Assembly: GCA_051008895.1 (NCBI GenBank) | Contig: JBPCXI010000109.1 | Coordinates: 1 to 7,048, forward strand | DNA length: 7,048 bases | Reading direction: 5' to 3' | From: SMWD01 sp051008895 | Lineage (GTDB): Bacteria; Pseudomonadota; Gammaproteobacteria; Steroidobacterales; GCA-2729495 | Part shown: positions 5,211 to 7,048 of the stretch, in pieces | Position numbering within the stretch: position 1 is the first letter of the stretch | Layout: every line of letters begins with the position of its first letter | Notes under the pieces: model-generated | What the model saw: the letters and a program-made list of their open reading frames with translations, nothing else | Told to the model about the DNA's origin: nothing | Databases searched by the model: none | Made by a program: the position numbers and the translations under genes

Positions 5211-6209
5211 ATGCAACTGGTCCAACCCGATTCCCAGCCGTTCGACCTCGATGCGATTCGCGTTCAGCTCGGCGACGACTGGCCCGCGGTGAATCGCGAG
5301 ATCGCGCGTCAGCTGCACAGCGACGTCGCACTCGTCAACAGCGTATCGCACTACATTATTAATAGCGGCGGCAAACGGCTGCGCCCGCTGCTCGTGTTGC
5401 TTGCGGCACGCGCGTGCGGCTACGGCGGCGATCAGCACGTGACGGCCGCCGCGATCATCGAATTCATTCATACCGCGACACTGCTGCACGACGACGTCGT
5501 CGACGCATCCGACCTGCGCCGCGGCCAGAACACGGCCAACAGCGTGTTCGGCAACGAGGCCAGCGTGCTCGTCGGCGATTTCCTGTACTCGCGCTCCTTC
5601 CAGCTGATGGTCGAGATCGGCCAGATGCGCATCATGGACGTGCTGGCCGATGCGACGAACACGATCGCCGAGGGCGAGGTGTTGCAGCTGATGAATTGCC
5701 GCAACCCGGACACGACCGAAGAGCAGTACCTCGAGGTGATCTATCGTAAGACCGCGAAGCTGTTCGAGGCCGGCGTGCTCATCGGCTCGATCCTCGCGAA
5801 CCAGAGCCGCGCGATCGACGACGCGTTCATCGAATACGGGCGCGAACTCGGCACCGCGTTCCAGCTTGTCGACGACGCGCTCGACTACGACTCGAACAAC
5901 GATCAGCTCGGCAAGAACGTCGGCGACGACCTCGCCGAAGGCAAGCCGACGTTGCCCCTGATCCATGCGCTGAAGCGCTGCTCCCCGCAACAGCAGCTGA
6001 CGATTCGCGACGCCATCGAGAATGGCGGCCGCGACGACATCGACGCGATTATCGAAGCGGTCCACAACAGCGGCGCGATCGCGTACACGATGCAACGCGC
6101 CGGAGAAGCCTCCGACCGCGCGATCGAGGCGCTGGCCCGCGTGCCCGACAGCGTTTACAAAGCCTCGCTCACGCGGCTCGCGCAATTTGCGGTCGAACGG
6201 CGCTACTAG
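5211..6209 (+). CDS. ispB: All-trans octaprenyl (long-chain polyprenyl) diphosphate synthase
   Basis: A 332-residue cytoplasmic prenyltransferase that extends farnesyl diphosphate with isopentenyl diphosphate to make the ubiquinone side chain. GGKRLRP (53-59) binds the substrate diphosphate. The first aspartate-rich motif is DDVVD (94-98) within FIHTATLLHDD, and the second is DDALD (221-225). GKNVGDDLAEGKPTLPL (234-250) is the typical C-terminal block. The residues before the first motif match E. coli IspB, favouring a long chain (C40 likely); exact length cannot be read from sequence. I start at the ATG at 5211: the frame stays open back to 5004, but that would overlap the opposite-strand nuclease and adds no family sequence. 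The N terminus is about 10 residues longer than E. coli IspB, and no Shine-Dalgarno sequence is well placed. It is divergent from the nuclease gene. Confidence 0.96.
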   Translation: MQLVQPDSQPFDLDAIRVQLGDDWPAVNREIARQLHSDVALVNSVSHYIINSGGKRLRPLLVLLAARACGYGGDQHVTAAAIIEFIHTATLLHDDVVDASDLRRGQNTANSVFGNEASVLVGDFLYSRSFQLMVEIGQMRIMDVLADATNTIAEGEVLQLMNCRNPDTTEEQYLEVIYRKTAKLFEAGVLIGSILANQSRAIDDAFIEYGRELGTAFQLVDDALDYDSNNDQLGKNVGDDLAEGKPTLPLIHALKRCSPQQQLTIRDAIENGGRDDIDAIIEAVHNSGAIAYTMQRAGEASDRAIEALARVPDSVYKASLTRLAQFAVERRY

Positions 6210-6220
6210 CTAACTCCGGG

Positions 6221-6244
6221 CCGATTCCGAGGCCGACTCCGAGG
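6221..6244. repeat. Two 12-bp tandem repeats after ispB
   Basis: CCGATTCCGAGG (6221-6232) is followed at once by CCGACTCCGAGG (6233-6244), with one mismatch. It lies in the 94-base gap between ispB and the oxidoreductase gene and probably arose by local duplication. The second copy also forms one arm of the hairpin at 6239-6252. Confidence 0.75.
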
Positions 6245-6275
6245 GGCCTCGGGGGCGCCGGGCGCGCAGCCCGGC
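6239..6275 (+). terminator. Two GC-rich hairpins after ispB, possible terminator region
   Basis: CCGAGG-GG-CCTCGG (6239-6252) is an inverted repeat, and GCCGGGC (6257-6263) pairs with GCCCGGC (6269-6275) around a five-base loop. They follow the ispB stop by about 30-50 bases. Neither is followed by a T-run (GAATTG comes next), so this is not a standard intrinsic terminator; it may pause polymerase, aid Rho, or protect the ispB mRNA end. Confidence 0.45.
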
Positions 6276-6291
6276 GAATTGCCGCATCGTA

Positions 6292-6297
6292 TATAAT
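6292..6297 (+). promoter_or_regulatory. Perfect -10 box six bases before the oxidoreductase start
   Basis: TATAAT at 6292-6297 is followed by TGCCCG and the ATG at 6304. Initiation seven bases after the -10 would fall on the A of the ATG, giving a leaderless mRNA. There is no Shine-Dalgarno sequence between hairpin and start. No -35 box is seen at 6269-6274, which lies in a hairpin arm, so the promoter strength is uncertain. Confidence 0.5.
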
Positions 6298-6303
6298 TGC
6301 CCG

Positions 6304-7048
6304 ATGCAAACCGGTCAGCTCCGCGACGACTGCGTCGACAACTATCGCCTCAAGCTCCGGGGTAAGGAATACGTTCCGATCATCGTCGGCGGCATGGGCG
6401 TCAATATCTCGACTGCGGAACTCGCGCTCGAGGCCTGTCGGCTCGGCGGCATCGGCCATATCTCCGATGCGATGAACCCGTTCGTGTCGGACAAGAAGTT
6501 CGACACCAAATACACCAAGACGAAATCGACGAAGCATCGCGAGAGTCGCGATACGTTCGACAAGACCAAGGTCAAATTCGATCTCGAGGAACTCAGGCGC
6601 GCGCAGCTGCAGGTCGTGCGGTCCGCGATGGAACAGAAACGCGGCGACGGCGCGATCTGGATCAACGTGATGGAAAAGCTGAACATGGGCGCGCCGGGCG
6701 ACACGCTGCGGGCGCGGCTGTGCGCGGCGCTCGAGGGCGGCATCGACGGCGTGACGCTGTCGGCGGGCCTGCACAACGGCAGCCTGAAACTGATAGCGGA
6801 TCAGCCGCGTTTCCGCGACGTCGACATCGGCATCAGCGTGTCGAGCGTGCGCGCGCTGAAGATCTTCCTGCGCAGCTCCAAGCGCGTCGACCGGAATCCG
6901 GACTACTTGATCGTCGAGGGCCCACTGGCCTGCGGGCATCTCGGCTTCGGCGACGACTGGCGTGAACACAACCTGCGCGACATCGTCATCGAGGTCATCC
7001 AGTTCCTTAAGGATGAGGGTCTCGACATACCGGTGGTGCCGGCCGGCG
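6304..7048 (+). CDS. Nitronate monooxygenase / 2-nitropropane dioxygenase family flavoprotein, N-terminal part (cut by window edge)
   Basis: An open frame of 248 codons from the ATG at 6304 to the window edge with no stop. VPIIVGGMGVNIST (24-37) is the FMN-binding start of the TIM barrel. GGIDGVTLSAGLHNGS (145-160), DVDIGISVSSVRALKIF (172-188) and VEGPLACGHLGFG (204-216) are the characteristic later strands; H212 corresponds to the catalytic histidine of nitronate monooxygenases. Residue 210 is Cys where the common motif is AGGH. A lysine-rich stretch (residues 63-92, about 6490-6579) separates the first barrel unit from the next and, from memory, is shared by a subgroup of gammaproteobacterial homologues. 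Members are FMN- and often NAD(P)H-dependent oxidoreductases, but true substrates of this subgroup are not established, so I would not assume nitronate activity. The C-terminal part is missing. Confidence 0.85.
   Translation, partial: MQTGQLRDDCVDNYRLKLRGKEYVPIIVGGMGVNISTAELALEACRLGGIGHISDAMNPFVSDKKFDTKYTKTKSTKHRESRDTFDKTKVKFDLEELRRAQLQVVRSAMEQKRGDGAIWINVMEKLNMGAPGDTLRARLCAALEGGIDGVTLSAGLHNGSLKLIADQPRFRDVDIGISVSSVRALKIFLRSSKRVDRNPDYLIVEGPLACGHLGFGDDWREHNLRDIVIEVIQFLKDEGLDIPVVPAG

Noticed and set aside
4299..6185. A 628-codon open frame on the minus strand across ispB and the nuclease gene
   Set aside because: It is antisense to ispB and out of frame with the nuclease, both of which have complete family motifs. 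Its product is low-complexity Arg/Ala/Val-rich sequence with no recognisable domain, typical of shadow frames in GC-rich DNA.
6169..6969. A 266-codon minus-strand open frame opposite the oxidoreductase gene
   Set aside because: The plus-strand frame has the flavin-enzyme motifs. The antisense product is His/Arg/Ala-rich without domains.
1..7048. CRISPR array, tRNA, rRNA, insertion sequence, phage or defence island
   Set aside because: No regularly spaced repeats, no tRNA-like clover leaf, no transposase or integrase motifs and no target-site duplications were seen; nearly all the DNA is accounted for by housekeeping genes.

Overview
This is a 7 kb stretch of a GC-rich proteobacterial chromosome made almost entirely of housekeeping genes. 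The gene content and order (ribF, murJ, rpsT, obgE, rpmA, rplU, ispB) fit a gammaproteobacterium, and from memory the arrangement is close to that of pseudomonads and Xanthomonadales. The ispB product resembles E. coli octaprenyl diphosphate synthase, which would suit a ubiquinone-8 producer. I cannot name a genus. There is no rRNA, tRNA, CRISPR array, transposase or phage gene. I see no clear new multi-gene system; the points of interest are regulatory and small-scale.

Layout from left to right. Positions 1-300 (minus) hold the N-terminal part of ribF (FAD synthesis), cut by the window edge. Positions 358-2004 (minus) hold murJ, the lipid II flippase, ending in a 12-bp triplicated tail. At 2091-2449 (plus) rpsT (bS20) has its own consensus -35 box, a strong leader hairpin and a GTG start; it lies divergent to murJ and convergent with obgE. 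Two copies of a short palindrome fill the rpsT/obgE gap. At 2517-3551 (minus) is obgE, separated by a strong terminator from the rpmA-rplU pair at 3666-4275 (minus), which has its own promoter and leader hairpin. Positions 4364-5197 (minus) encode an exported S1/P1-type zinc nuclease lying between rplU and ispB. Its start codon is only 13 bp from the divergent start of ispB (5211-6209, plus). After a GC-rich intergenic stretch comes the N-terminal part of a flavin-dependent oxidoreductase of the nitronate monooxygenase family (6304 to the edge, plus).

Functionally, the ribosomal proteins bS20, bL21 and bL27 and the ribosome-assembly GTPase ObgE form a translation and ribosome-biogenesis core. 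MurJ and IspB serve the envelope and the isoprenoid/quinone pathway, and RibF supplies FMN and FAD. The nuclease is the outlier in function.

The most notable pattern is that several genes (the oxidoreductase, obgE, ispB and perhaps murJ) lack a well-placed Shine-Dalgarno sequence and carry a -10-like hexamer 6-9 bases before the start codon. This suggests leaderless or nearly leaderless transcripts. That is an inference and needs transcription start mapping.
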